Virus record (IMG/VR): IMGVR_UViG_3300048821_000195
Location: 1-32,397 of that record
Source: a virus
Length of the DNA: 32,397 bases
Reading direction: 5' to 3' (one strand)
Under the pieces are notes generated by a model. It saw nothing but the letters and a program-made list of their open reading frames with translations, did not search any database and was not told the origin of the DNA. Below are positions 12,020 to 18,609 of this stretch, one piece after another (position 1 is the first letter of the stretch; each line of letters opens with the position of its first letter). The position numbers and the translations under genes are program-made.

Positions 12020-13155
12020 CTTTTCGGGTTGATGTTTTAGTGGTTGACGTGTTCAAGGTTTTGAAATACATTGGTTGAAGTGAAACTGACTGTCCAGATT
12101 AAACTGCTGCCAACGCCAATTCAGGCGGATGCCCTGCGTGCCACGTTGGAAACAGTGAACAGCGCCGCCAATCGCCTTTCGCAACTGGCTTGGGACGCGA
12201 AGGAGTTTCGCAGATTCCCGCTCCATAAAACCTACTACCGCCAGATTCGTGACGAGTTCCCGCTGTCCGCTCAAATCGTCTGCCTTCTCAACGCCAAGGT
12301 CGTTGACGCCTACAAGTTGGACAAGAAGGTTCAGCGTGTGTTTCGCAAGCATGGCAGCATTGCTTACGACTCCCGCATCCTCGGCTTGAACCTCGCGGCG
12401 TCCACCATAAGCATCTGGACGCTTGGTGGGCGCGAGAAGATGCCGTTTGTCTGCGGTGAGAAACAACGCGCCCTGCTCGTCTATCCTCGCGGCGAGTCCG
12501 ACCTGATTCTTCGCAAGGGCAAGTGGTTTCTGAATATCACTGTTGACGTGCCGGAGGACAAAGAGATTGAGGCTGTGGATGTTTTGGGTATTGACCTCGG
12601 CATAGCTGAAATCGCGGCGGATTCGGATGGAAACAAATACAGCGGTGCAAAACTGAATAAAGTTCGCCATCGCAACCGCGCTCTTCGCCGCAAGCTTCAA
12701 CGTATCGGCACGAAGTCGGCCAAGCGCTTGTTGAAAAAGCGCAACCGCAAAGAGCAGCGGTTCGCCAAAGACACGAACCACACAATTTCGAGACGCATAG
12801 TCTCTCTCGCCAAACGCACAAATCGAATGGTCGCCGTTGAAGAACTCACCGGCATCAGATCGAGGGTTAGGGCTAGGAAGCGCGAGAGGACAAAGCTGCA
12901 CAGTTGGGCGTTCGCACAGTTGGGTTCCTTTTTGGAATACAAGTGCGCCCGCGCTGGCATTCCGCTGCTGCGGATTGACCCGCGATTTACCAGCCAAGCG
13001 TGCAGTCAGTGCGGTCACACGGAGAAGGCAAACAGGAAGTCGAGAGACAACTTTGTTTGCAAGTCGTGCGGCCATACGTCCCATGCGGATACGAACGGCG
13101 CGGCCAACATCAGGCTGAAAGGCCTGACATTGGCTGGCGCGGGTGCTTTCAACCA
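12004..13155 (+). mobile_element. TnpB-only IS605/IS1341-type insertion
   Basis: A rightward tnpB sits against the leftward early operon and interrupts the 13453 gene. The left side carries a TCGGCC-TTTA-GGCCGA hairpin (12004-12019), typical of IS200/IS605 ends. The right boundary is inferred at about 13155, just after gctttcaac. Beyond it the antisense reading (DLIMDVATKNSRYVRV) continues the broken phage gene. No tnpA is present, so transposition would need help in trans. No target duplication is expected for this family. The boundaries are approximate. Confidence 0.6.
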
Positions 13156-13198
13156 CCCGAACGTAGCGACTATTTTTTGTGGCAACATCCATAATTAG
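12080..13198 (+). CDS. tnpB: TnpB RNA-guided nuclease
   Basis: GTG 12080 (MKLTVQIKLLPTP) gives 372 residues, normal for TnpB; a TTG at 12071 is upstream. RuvC-type catalytic acids are D172 in VLGIDLGI, E254 in VAVEELTGI and D337 in SHADTNGAANI. The zinc finger is C308/C311 and C327/C330. The arginine-rich bridge helix (ALRRKLQRIGTKSAKRLLKK) is present. All catalytic residues are intact. TnpB proteins cut DNA guided by an omega RNA from the 3' end of their element, so the guide here would be the flank from about 13156 (cacccgaacgtagcgac), in the gene it interrupts. The last about 20 codons appear to lie in host sequence. Confidence 0.9.
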   Translation: MKLTVQIKLLPTPIQADALRATLETVNSAANRLSQLAWDAKEFRRFPLHKTYYRQIRDEFPLSAQIVCLLNAKVVDAYKLDKKVQRVFRKHGSIAYDSRILGLNLAASTISIWTLGGREKMPFVCGEKQRALLVYPRGESDLILRKGKWFLNITVDVPEDKEIEAVDVLGIDLGIAEIAADSDGNKYSGAKLNKVRHRNRALRRKLQRIGTKSAKRLLKKRNRKEQRFAKDTNHTISRRIVSLAKRTNRMVAVEELTGIRSRVRARKRERTKLHSWAFAQLGSFLEYKCARAGIPLLRIDPRFTSQACSQCGHTEKANRKSRDNFVCKSCGHTSHADTNGAANIRLKGLTLAGAGAFNHPNVATIFCGNIHN

Positions 13199-13453
13199 GT
13201 CAGTTACAATCCGCATCCATTTAGGGTGCGGTAGTTGAATCAAGCATTCGTGGATGAAGTCAGTCAGGCGCATAGCTTCCCCACACTTCGCCCGCTTGGA
13301 CGCCCATTTGACAAGCCCAAATTCCCCAGGCTCAAGCTCGGCTGATACAAGCTCGCGTCGTTCAAGCGGCACTCCGCAATCGCGGCACACCGGCGATTCA
13401 CCGGATACCCAATCCTTGAACGTGCAGCGCGGGCAGTGATAAAAGTGTTTCAT
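13156..13453 (-). pseudogene. Zinc-finger early gene truncated by TnpB insertion
   Basis: ATG 13453 (ATGA overlap with upstream gene) begins MKHFYHCPRCTFKDWVSGES with CPRC and CRDC pairs, then a helical part (RLTDFIHECLIQLPHPKWMR, IVTDLIMDVATKNSRYVRV). After about residue 99 the frame enters the TnpB antisense strand and stays open by chance to 12053. The original 3' end may be the few codons just before the ligase-like start at 11982 (a TGATG overlap is present there). So the gene is probably broken. Function unknown. Confidence 0.6.
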
Positions 13454-13737
13454 GGGTTCAAAAAATCAAGGGCGCGTTGCGGGATGTAGATTGCCACGCT
13501 TGGCTGGTCAAAATCATCTTCATAGCGCTCCATTGCCGCGTATGTTTGCGACTCCTCAACACCGACCCAGCCGCCTTCGCAGTTGGTTGAGTTTCCGTCA
13601 AAGTTGTCGTTGAATTCCCCCGCCTTTTCTTTTTCAGTGATTGGCGATGCGACATTCAGCGCGAGTTGATTGTGGTGGATGGCACGCTTGAGCAGCGATG
13701 CCAGTTGTTTCGTTTCTGTTTTGGTGAGTTTTTTCAT
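13450..13737 (-). CDS. Early acidic protein (95 aa)
   Basis: ATG 13737 gives 95 residues. The start KKLTKTETKQLASLLKRAIH is helical; the acidic middle (GEFNDNFDGNSTNCEGGWVG) is followed by EESQTYAAMERYEDDFDQPS and a hydrophobic end (VAIYIPQRALDFLNP). The layout suggests a small soluble protein. It overlaps the next gene by ATGA. No family recognised. Confidence 0.6.
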   Translation of the reverse strand: MKKLTKTETKQLASLLKRAIHHNQLALNVASPITEKEKAGEFNDNFDGNSTNCEGGWVGVEESQTYAAMERYEDDFDQPSVAIYIPQRALDFLNP

Positions 13738-13743
13738 GGTGGT

Positions 13744-13797
13744 TTAGTCGGCGTATTCGGCGCGGCGGCGGGCGATGGCGTCGTCAAGGGTTGTCAT
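13744..13797 (-). CDS. Possible 17-residue peptide
   Basis: ATG 13797 reads MTTLDDAIARRRAEYAD and stops at 13744, filling the gap between two early genes. Many phage proteins begin like this, so it may be a real micro-gene or a truncated start. No ribosome site stands out. Confidence 0.25.
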   Translation of the reverse strand: MTTLDDAIARRRAEYAD

Positions 13798-13801
13798 AAA
13801 C

Positions 13802-14095
13802 TTAAAAAGTTGTCATTTCGTTAAACGCGCCATTGTCCAAAATTTCAAAGTGAAATTTCATCTTGTTCCAAAAGTCCAAAAGGCCGCGCAAGCGCGGATC
13901 ATGCTTAATTCCCCGCGCTTGCAATTGCCCGCGCTCAAAGCCGGTGACGATGTAAAAAAACTCCTTTGGCTGAAAGCCGGTTTGATAGCCGCGCGACTCA
14001 TAGTTTTTCCAAAATTCGGCTTGTCCCTTTTCGCCGATAACGCGAGCAATGCACCGGCCATTGCGTAAAACTGATTTTGTTTTCGTGAATCTCAT
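13802..14095 (-). CDS. First gene of the main leftward early operon
   Basis: ATG 14095 gives 97 residues (MRFTKTKSVLRNGRCIARVI, GEKGQAEFWKNYESRGYQTG). The rest is a mixed fold with HDPRLRGLLDFWNKMKFHFE near the end. A longer frame to 14227 would run through the promoter and is rejected. The promoter TTGACT-17-TATTCT lies at 14171-14199, giving a leader of about 70 bases with a hairpin. As the first early gene it may be a host-takeover or regulatory protein, by position only. Confidence 0.65.
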   Translation of the reverse strand: MRFTKTKSVLRNGRCIARVIGEKGQAEFWKNYESRGYQTGFQPKEFFYIVTGFERGQLQARGIKHDPRLRGLLDFWNKMKFHFEILDNGAFNEMTTF

Positions 14096-14139
14096 AATGT
14101 TAGTTTGCTTACTTTGTTCGTTGCGTTTTCTCGCCAGAA

Positions 14140-14162
14140 TCAGCGGATTTATTTCCCGCTGA
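14140..14162. promoter_or_regulatory. 5'-leader hairpin of the early operon
   Basis: TCAGCGG and CCGCTGA form a 7-bp perfect stem with a 9-base loop right at the predicted 5' end of the leftward transcript. It could stabilise the mRNA or be an operator. No T-tract follows in the leftward direction. Confidence 0.45.
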
Positions 14163-14170
14163 CTGCAAAG

Positions 14171-14199
14171 AGAATAAATGCTAGCACGCATTAAGTCAA
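14171..14199 (-). promoter_or_regulatory. Sigma-70 promoter for the leftward early operon
   Basis: On the - strand, TTGACT (14199-14194), a 17-base spacer and TATTCT (14176-14171) form a good match to the consensus, about 70 bases before ATG 14095. Confidence 0.7.
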
Positions 14200-14233
14200 A
14201 AGGAATTGCAAAGTTTATTTTCATCAAAATGGA

Positions 14234-14410
14234 TTAAACCGGGATGGTTGGCACGGCCAATGCTTGCTTGCAATCAGCCTTGGACAATACTTGTCCAACC
14301 CTCGACCAGCGCGCCTTTGCCGCAACACGGCCAATCTCCGACATACGAACCTTGCCGAGCTTCTTTGCTCGCGCAATTCCGCCAAGTGAAGCAAATTGTT
14401 TTACAGTCAT
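14234..14410 (-). CDS. Small KGG/ARAKKLG-type DNA-binding protein, leaderless
   Basis: ATG 14410 gives 58 residues: TVKQFASLGGIARAKKLGKV, then RMSEIGRVAAKARWSRVGQV. The 'GGxARAKKL...SEIGRVAAKARW' pattern belongs to small basic helical proteins (KGG-like) found in plasmids and phages that probably bind nucleic acid. A strong promoter ends only 6 bases before the ATG, so the mRNA is probably leaderless, as for lambda cI from PRM. Its position beside the operator cluster makes a regulator role attractive. The ORF upstream of 14410 (to 14476) is less likely because it overlaps the promoter. Confidence 0.65.
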   Translation of the reverse strand: MTVKQFASLGGIARAKKLGKVRMSEIGRVAAKARWSRVGQVLSKADCKQALAVPTIPV

Positions 14411-14416
14411 CCTCAA

Positions 14417-14445
14417 ATCATACAAGCAAGCACGCCGGTGGTCAA
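14417..14445 (-). promoter_or_regulatory. Sigma-70 promoter giving a leaderless transcript
   Basis: On the - strand, TTGACC (14445-14440), a 17-base spacer and TATGAT (14422-14417) stand directly before ATG 14410. Expected transcription start falls at or one base from the start codon. Confidence 0.7.
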
Positions 14446-14480
14446 GCACTAAATTCACCGGCCAGTCACAAGCCAATTTT

Positions 14481-14637
14481 GTGTTACGATTGATCTATGA
14501 CGTAACACCAGGCTACTGCCCAGAACAAGCCAATTCGCAGTAACACGAAACGTAAAACCAGTAACACCAAATTGGATTTAGACTAATTCTAAATTGGTGT
14601 TACGATTAAATCAGGACGTAACACCAGGCCACTGCCC
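14481..14637. promoter_or_regulatory. Operator/iteron cluster with six GTAACAC heptamers
   Basis: Two 41-base direct repeats (14481-14521 and 14597-14637, 35 of 41 identical) each contain GTGTTACGATT-N7-GACGTAACACC, an inverted pair of GTAACAC. Two more GTAACAC copies, each preceded by CA, lie between (14540, 14561). An ATTTAG-N7-CTAAAT inverted repeat sits at about 14577-14595. The cluster stands in the only long gene-free stretch (14411-14839), between divergent operons, so it is either the lysogeny/early-late operator or a replication origin with iterons. Confidence 0.65.
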
Positions 14638-14784
14638 CGCCGGCAAGGATTCTTTTTGAGCCAGAACCCCCTTTGCAAGTGACGGAACTCGTTCAATTCG
14701 TCATGCGCGAGGTTTTTTTGATGCAATACACGAAATTCCGTTTTCGTCCGTAAGTATGCTTCTGCTTATGTGACGCTACGGGCT

Positions 14785-14817
14785 GTCACGCGTTGCGACA
14801 CGATGCAACGGCGTGAC
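14785..14817. promoter_or_regulatory. 12-bp hairpin upstream of the rightward operon
   Basis: GTCACGC GTTGC pairs with GCAAC G GCGTGAC (one bulged G) around an 8-base loop, 22 bases before ATG 14840. There is no T-tract, so it is not a classical terminator. It may be an operator, an RNA leader structure or an origin hairpin. I could not place a convincing rightward promoter in 14640-14839. Confidence 0.45.
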
Positions 14818-14839
14818 TGTTGACTTGTATTGTATTTAT

Positions 14840-15403
14840 ATGGCATTTGTGAAACTCGACTGCGGGACATTGGACTCAACTTTGTGGCCAGACGTGGACG
14901 CCACAAGAATCTTCTTCGCCGCACTGCTGATGGCCGAGCCTTACGAGTTACGCGAACCAGCTAAGCAAATCAAAGTCAGATCGTTGGAGGAAACCGGTTT
15001 TATCGTTCCCGCTGGTTGGTATGGATTCATTGCGGCTGCTGGTGCTGGAATTGTCAGGCGGGCTTTGATGGAAGAGGAAACCGGTCTTTCAGCATTGGAA
15101 CGGCTGGGCGAGCCGGAGATGGAAAGCCGGACGCCGGACTTTGATGGGCGGCGACTGGTCAGGATAGCGGGCGGATTCATTGCCCTGAACTTCGCCAAAT
15201 ATCGGGAGAAAGACCACACCAGCGCGGAGCGTTCAAGGCGGTATCGTGAGAAAAATCAAGGAAGGCACCGGAGAAAATTGAACACGGGCGACGACGGGAA
15301 GCCGGCGTCTGCGGCTTTCAAGGCGCGCGAGCAGCGGGCGATTGCGGCGGAGAATGCCGGCAATCAGGGATTGGCGGACAAAATCATTGCGGGCGAGGCA
15401 TGA
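14840..15403 (+). CDS. Replication-organiser-like protein
   Basis: ATG 14840 (MAFVKLDCGTLDSTLWPDVD) gives 187 residues; a GTG at 14813 is possible but lies in the hairpin. The pattern 'KLDCGxLDSTLWxDxDA..IFxxALLMAEPYEL' then VRSLEETGFIVPAGWYGFIA and a winged-helix-like DGRRLVRIAGGFIALNFAKY is a recurring family in phages and plasmids, probably DNA-binding replication or regulatory proteins. The C-terminus is basic and helical (AERSRRYREKNQGRHRRKLN). First gene of the rightward unit. The link to replication is inference from the family's neighbours. Confidence 0.65.
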   Translation: MAFVKLDCGTLDSTLWPDVDATRIFFAALLMAEPYELREPAKQIKVRSLEETGFIVPAGWYGFIAAAGAGIVRRALMEEETGLSALERLGEPEMESRTPDFDGRRLVRIAGGFIALNFAKYREKDHTSAERSRRYREKNQGRHRRKLNTGDDGKPASAAFKAREQRAIAAENAGNQGLADKIIAGEA

Positions 15404-15672
15404 GGCACAACCAAAAGTGTGAATGCGGCCAGCCGGCAGTTCACGGTGGAGCGTGTGAATTTTGCTGGTGGTGTCAGACGCAGTTGGTGAAGGGCGGAGA
15501 TATAAAACGCCGGATTCCGTGGCAGCCAAAGCCGGAGGTCAAGCGCGAGGCGGCATGGGGCAGGATGGTGGATTTCGTCCGTCATTTGAAAATATCGCGC
15601 GCGGACTATGAGCGGGACTTCGCGGCGCGACGGTTTGACGCCCTTTTCCAAAAGCCAGCGACGAAGGATTGA
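15400..15672 (+). CDS. Small double zinc-knuckle protein
   Basis: The ATG overlaps the previous stop (ATGA). The 90 residues begin MRHNQKCECGQPAVHGGACE with CEC, C20, CWWC (22-25) forming a zinc ribbon, then a helical region (RMVDFVRHLKISRADYERDF). It resembles small phage zinc proteins upstream of structural genes. Function unknown. Confidence 0.65.
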   Translation: MRHNQKCECGQPAVHGGACEFCWWCQTQLVKGGDIKRRIPWQPKPEVKREAAWGRMVDFVRHLKISRADYERDFAARRFDALFQKPATKD

Positions 15673-15696
15673 GCCTTGACTATCTGCGTTTTGTGA

Positions 15697-16542
15697 ATGC
15701 AACTGACCGCTGTTGTTGACACAACAAATTTGATGAAGGCGCAAACAATCCTGATGCGCCACTCCAATCGCTCGCCCGCTCGGTGCATTAACTCGACGGC
15801 GTATCACGTTATCAGTGATGTGGTAGATGCTGACGGCGGTTTTCCGGTTGTTTCACAATCCACAATTGATTCGGATATGGAGGTAACAGTCACACCGATT
15901 CTGTCAACGCGGGGATCGAGCAGGGGGCAGCCGCTTAAATCTGGCGCGACGGAAATGGAAATCCCGGACATGAGCGCGGCAATGGCGATAACGATTGCCA
16001 GGATGAATCCACAGTCGGCATACAGCCTTTCCACTGGCAATCGTTGGCCGGTGGCATCACAGGGCGGATGGCACGCGATGATTAAAGGATTTGCGAGGGC
16101 ATACGGGGCGCAAAACGCATACTCAATGGCATTGGATGCTATCCGTCCAATCGCGGAGCGCATGGTTCGCGCCCGGCACTCGTCCCCCGGATTCCTTAAA
16201 AAGTCGTGGATTGATTTGAAGGTTGCATTGATTCCGTTCGCAATGGGGCAGTCAAACCCGTTTGGCGGGGGCGGGATGCTGACAAACTACGCGGATGTTT
16301 CACCGGCGAAAGAAGGATCTTCAATGGCTGTTTGCCGCGTATCGAACACATTGGGGACGGGATACCAAACCACGAAAGAGCTTTCTGAAAAATACAATGA
16401 AGCCAATCACCGGATTGCAGAACCACGGTTGCAAGCCGCGATAAGCCGAGAATTTGATTCAAAGATGGCATTGGCGGCAAAGGCAGAATGGGCAAAAGAC
16501 GAGCCGGGATTGGCGGCGTTGGGATTACTGGTAAAGCCGTGA
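15697..16542 (+). CDS. Phage structural protein candidate (281 aa)
   Basis: The protein has 281 residues, with a start MQLTAVVDTTNLMKAQTILM and a middle with repeated short polar stretches (SMALDAIRPIAERMVRARHS, DLKVALIPFAMGQSNPFGGG). The N-terminal 'VVDTTNLMKAQTIL' resembles minor tail or tail-completion proteins that begin V-D-T-x-x, and the residues after 100 are Ala/Met-rich helices. It is the first gene of the structural run, where a head-tail connector or tail terminator would be expected. I do not recognise the family. It is not an obvious terminase, portal or capsid. Confidence 0.5.
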   Translation: MQLTAVVDTTNLMKAQTILMRHSNRSPARCINSTAYHVISDVVDADGGFPVVSQSTIDSDMEVTVTPILSTRGSSRGQPLKSGATEMEIPDMSAAMAITIARMNPQSAYSLSTGNRWPVASQGGWHAMIKGFARAYGAQNAYSMALDAIRPIAERMVRARHSSPGFLKKSWIDLKVALIPFAMGQSNPFGGGGMLTNYADVSPAKEGSSMAVCRVSNTLGTGYQTTKELSEKYNEANHRIAEPRLQAAISREFDSKMALAAKAEWAKDEPGLAALGLLVKP

Positions 16543-16564
16543 CTTTGACTTTCCTTCATTAGCG

Positions 16565-17137
16565 ATGGCCTTTTTCATCAGTCCGGCGACCAAGTTTGAA
16601 CGCGCGATGCGCGCCCTTTTGATTTTGCAAAACAAAGGCGCATGGGACGATTCTTTCATTTCCCTCGATTCCAGAATCCGCGTGCTGCCAAACCGCACGT
16701 TTTCCGTTCGTGGATTCAACCCGACGCGCGGATGGAGGCCGGAGGGTGTCTGCCAGTTGGAAATTCAGCATCACTTCTCCGCCGTTGACCAGCCGAACGA
16801 GGCCGCGAACACGCAGCAAGTTTTGATGGAGAACTACGTTGGCGACACGCTTGACACCCTGAACCTCGGCGGACAGCCGGAAGCAACCGACATGAAGGCA
16901 TTGGCGGACGCAATAACGCAAGCGGGGCGATGGCTGGCGATACCCGGAAGCAACCCGTCGGCGGCAGATTTGGCAATTGTCGCAGCGAATAAAGACATGG
17001 CGAATTTCCGTTGCGATTGGGTTAAATTCTCGACGCCGCTGATCACACGCGGAACCGAAACAGGAACGACCAATTGGGTTGAAATAATCCACCTTTCCGC
17101 GTTTGTCAGCCATGCAAGCGCGGCACTACCAAACTGA
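16565..17137 (+). CDS. Tail-module protein of unknown function (190 aa)
   Basis: The protein has 190 residues (MAFFISPATKFERAMRALLI, then RIRVLPNRTFSVRGFNPTRG). The mostly beta middle (CQLEIQHHFSAVDQPNEAAN) and C-terminal WVEIIHLSAFVSHASAALPN fit a tail terminator or neck protein by size and place, but there is no motif to prove it. It starts 22 bases after its neighbour and ends just before the next gene. Confidence 0.5.
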   Translation: MAFFISPATKFERAMRALLILQNKGAWDDSFISLDSRIRVLPNRTFSVRGFNPTRGWRPEGVCQLEIQHHFSAVDQPNEAANTQQVLMENYVGDTLDTLNLGGQPEATDMKALADAITQAGRWLAIPGSNPSAADLAIVAANKDMANFRCDWVKFSTPLITRGTETGTTNWVEIIHLSAFVSHASAALPN

Positions 17138-17141
17138 TTTT

Positions 17142-17465
17142 ATGACCGAACAACCGTCATCCACTCCGCAACCGGTTCCGGCTACCACCACAAAGGCGCA
17201 GCCGGTATTGCCATCCAATGCGCCACAGTTCGCAAAGCAAAAGCATCCGCTGCGATTCTCCATTTCGGGGAAGCAGCACATGATCAGCCCGCTGAAGGGG
17301 CTGATTTCCGCCATTCCTGAAATCCCCGACGAATACAAGGCATTGCTCCATTCGGAACTGGACAACATTAAAACGAACGCCGCACAAGTGGACTTGCACG
17401 TTGTTGACCATGCAGACGGCGGGATTTCGATTCAGGCTCATATCAAGCCAATCCAGCTTGGTTGA
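17142..17465 (+). CDS. Small tail-module protein with a Pro/Thr-rich start
   Basis: ATG 17142 gives 107 residues; the longer frame to 17103 overlaps the previous gene without support. The first 30 residues are disordered (TEQPSSTPQPVPATTTKAQP). The rest is a compact domain (LRFSISGKQHMISPLKGLIS, AIPEIPDEYKALLHSELDNI, QVDLHVVDHADGGISIQAHI) with a histidine-bearing loop. Function unknown. Confidence 0.5.
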   Translation: MTEQPSSTPQPVPATTTKAQPVLPSNAPQFAKQKHPLRFSISGKQHMISPLKGLISAIPEIPDEYKALLHSELDNIKTNAAQVDLHVVDHADGGISIQAHIKPIQLG

Positions 17466-17504
17466 CGGGTTGACTTTGAAACTTTTACGACCGGCAACAC
17501 GATT

Positions 17505-17891
17505 ATGAAACGCTTTTTACTCATTTTGATTCTGGCGGTGTTTTCGCCCTGCATTCAGGCGTGGGCGGCACCGGTGCTTATCATCGGAACGCTGGCGACA
17601 GTGAACAACACGACCGCCTACAGTTCCACGAACGCCTGTTTTGCCTACAATCCGACATTGCAGCAATTCACCGTTACGCACGGCGCGTTGACGGCAACGA
17701 ATGCGATGGTGTTGAACATTCAGTCCACGCTCGATCAGGTCAACTATGTGACAATTTACACATGGTATCCGTCCACAACGAACGCCGCGACCGAATACAT
17801 CTACGCCGGACAGATTCCGGTGACGAATTACTTCCGCGTCCAATGCGTTACAACCAACAGCGTTCAAGTCGGCGGCAGTTACGGCCAATAA
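17505..17891 (+). CDS. Exported small beta-rich protein
   Basis: The 128 residues begin with a clear signal peptide: MKRFLLILILAVFSPCIQAW followed by an AxA-type cleavage site (WAA). The mature part is Thr/Asn-rich beta sequence (LATVNNTTAYSSTNACFAYN, ATNAMVLNIQSTLDQVNYVT). A signal peptide inside a tail operon is unusual. It may be a lysis, surface or receptor-modifying protein. A Cys follows the hydrophobic core early on (C16), but the context does not look like a clean lipobox. Confidence 0.55.
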   Translation: MKRFLLILILAVFSPCIQAWAAPVLIIGTLATVNNTTAYSSTNACFAYNPTLQQFTVTHGALTATNAMVLNIQSTLDQVNYVTIYTWYPSTTNAATEYIYAGQIPVTNYFRVQCVTTNSVQVGGSYGQ

Positions 17892-17904
17892 TCCAAACAA
17901 AATT

Positions 17905-18075
17905 ATGCCAGATCAAAATGAACAGCTTGCGGAGTTAATCAAGAAATTCCGCGCCCTGAAAACGCATGAGGAAAAGTGCGCGTTTCTGCATCAGCCAGAA
18001 AACTATCCGATTCTTGGCACGATTTACAACTCGATCCACTTTCCGAAGCCCGCAGAAAAACCCACAACCGAATAA
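17905..18075 (+). CDS. 56-residue tail-operon protein
   Basis: ATG 17905 gives MPDQNEQLAELIKKFRALKT, then HEEKCAFLHQPENYPILGTI and ends FPKPAEKPTTE. The codons are regular, and the gene ends three bases before the tube candidate. It is helical at the start, with a Pro-rich end. It may be a small connector or chaperone; no family known. Confidence 0.5.
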   Translation: MPDQNEQLAELIKKFRALKTHEEKCAFLHQPENYPILGTIYNSIHFPKPAEKPTTE

Positions 18076-18078
18076 TTT

Positions 18079-18546
18079 ATGCCTGGCCCATCACCCCTCA
18101 ACATTACGGAACAGCAAGTAGGCGCAATAGCTTATTTGTATGGCATCACCAATTCCGGCACGGCGGTTATGATTGCCGGACTGGACTCGTTTGAATTTGA
18201 TTCCGACGAACTGACAGTTCAATGGGATGAAAAAGCCAACAAGGACACGACCGGCAACATCCAGAATTTCACAAAGACGAATTTCCGGTATGAACGGTCG
18301 CTGAAAATCTTTCCTAGCGGCGCAACGCGCGCGGCGGCGGCTGTGGTTGCCGGAGAAGCCATCACGCTTACGTCGGCGGTCATCGCCAATTATAAGGTGG
18401 CGTCGTTCAACGGAACTTGGCGCGTGAAATCCGGCACGAAGATCAATTTGAAGATGGACGACAACGCTTCGATTGATTTCAACATGGAGCGTTATCTTGA
18501 TGCTGGACAGAATGCGGCACTGACGGGCGCGGCGATTGTCGGTTAA
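18079..18546 (+). CDS. Major tail-tube protein candidate
   Basis: The protein has 155 residues (MPGPSPLNITEQQVGAIAYL, then VMIAGLDSFEFDSDELTVQW). It is nearly all beta with two short helical pieces, the size and composition of a phage tail-tube subunit. The element 'SFEFDSDELTVQWDEKANKD' followed by KTNFRYERSLKIF is typical of tube-like beta domains. It is followed by a strong terminator, as is common after highly expressed tube genes. The assignment rests on position and fold look. Confidence 0.5.
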   Translation: MPGPSPLNITEQQVGAIAYLYGITNSGTAVMIAGLDSFEFDSDELTVQWDEKANKDTTGNIQNFTKTNFRYERSLKIFPSGATRAAAAVVAGEAITLTSAVIANYKVASFNGTWRVKSGTKINLKMDDNASIDFNMERYLDAGQNAALTGAAIVG

Positions 18547-18568
18547 TCGCGGTTTTACAATTTAATAC

Positions 18569-18606
18569 GGCGGCAGCGGAGTTAATCCGGTGCCGCCATC
18601 TTTTTT
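18569..18606 (+). terminator. Rho-independent terminator or attenuator after tube gene
   Basis: GGCGGCA (18569-18575) pairs with TGCCGCC (18591-18597), with an inner CGG/CCG pair, followed by ATC and six Ts. It would cut transcription after the tube candidate and lower the downstream genes. Confidence 0.8.
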
Positions 18607-18609
18607 ACA

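Noticed and set aside
12053-13453. 466-residue frame on the - strand across the TnpB element
   Set aside because: Only the first about 99 codons (from 13453) look like a phage gene; the rest is the antisense of tnpB, whose catalytic motifs are clear on the + strand.
14820-14842. TTGACT...TATATGG as the rightward promoter
   Set aside because: The boxes are about 11 bases apart, too close, and overlap the start codon of the 14840 gene.
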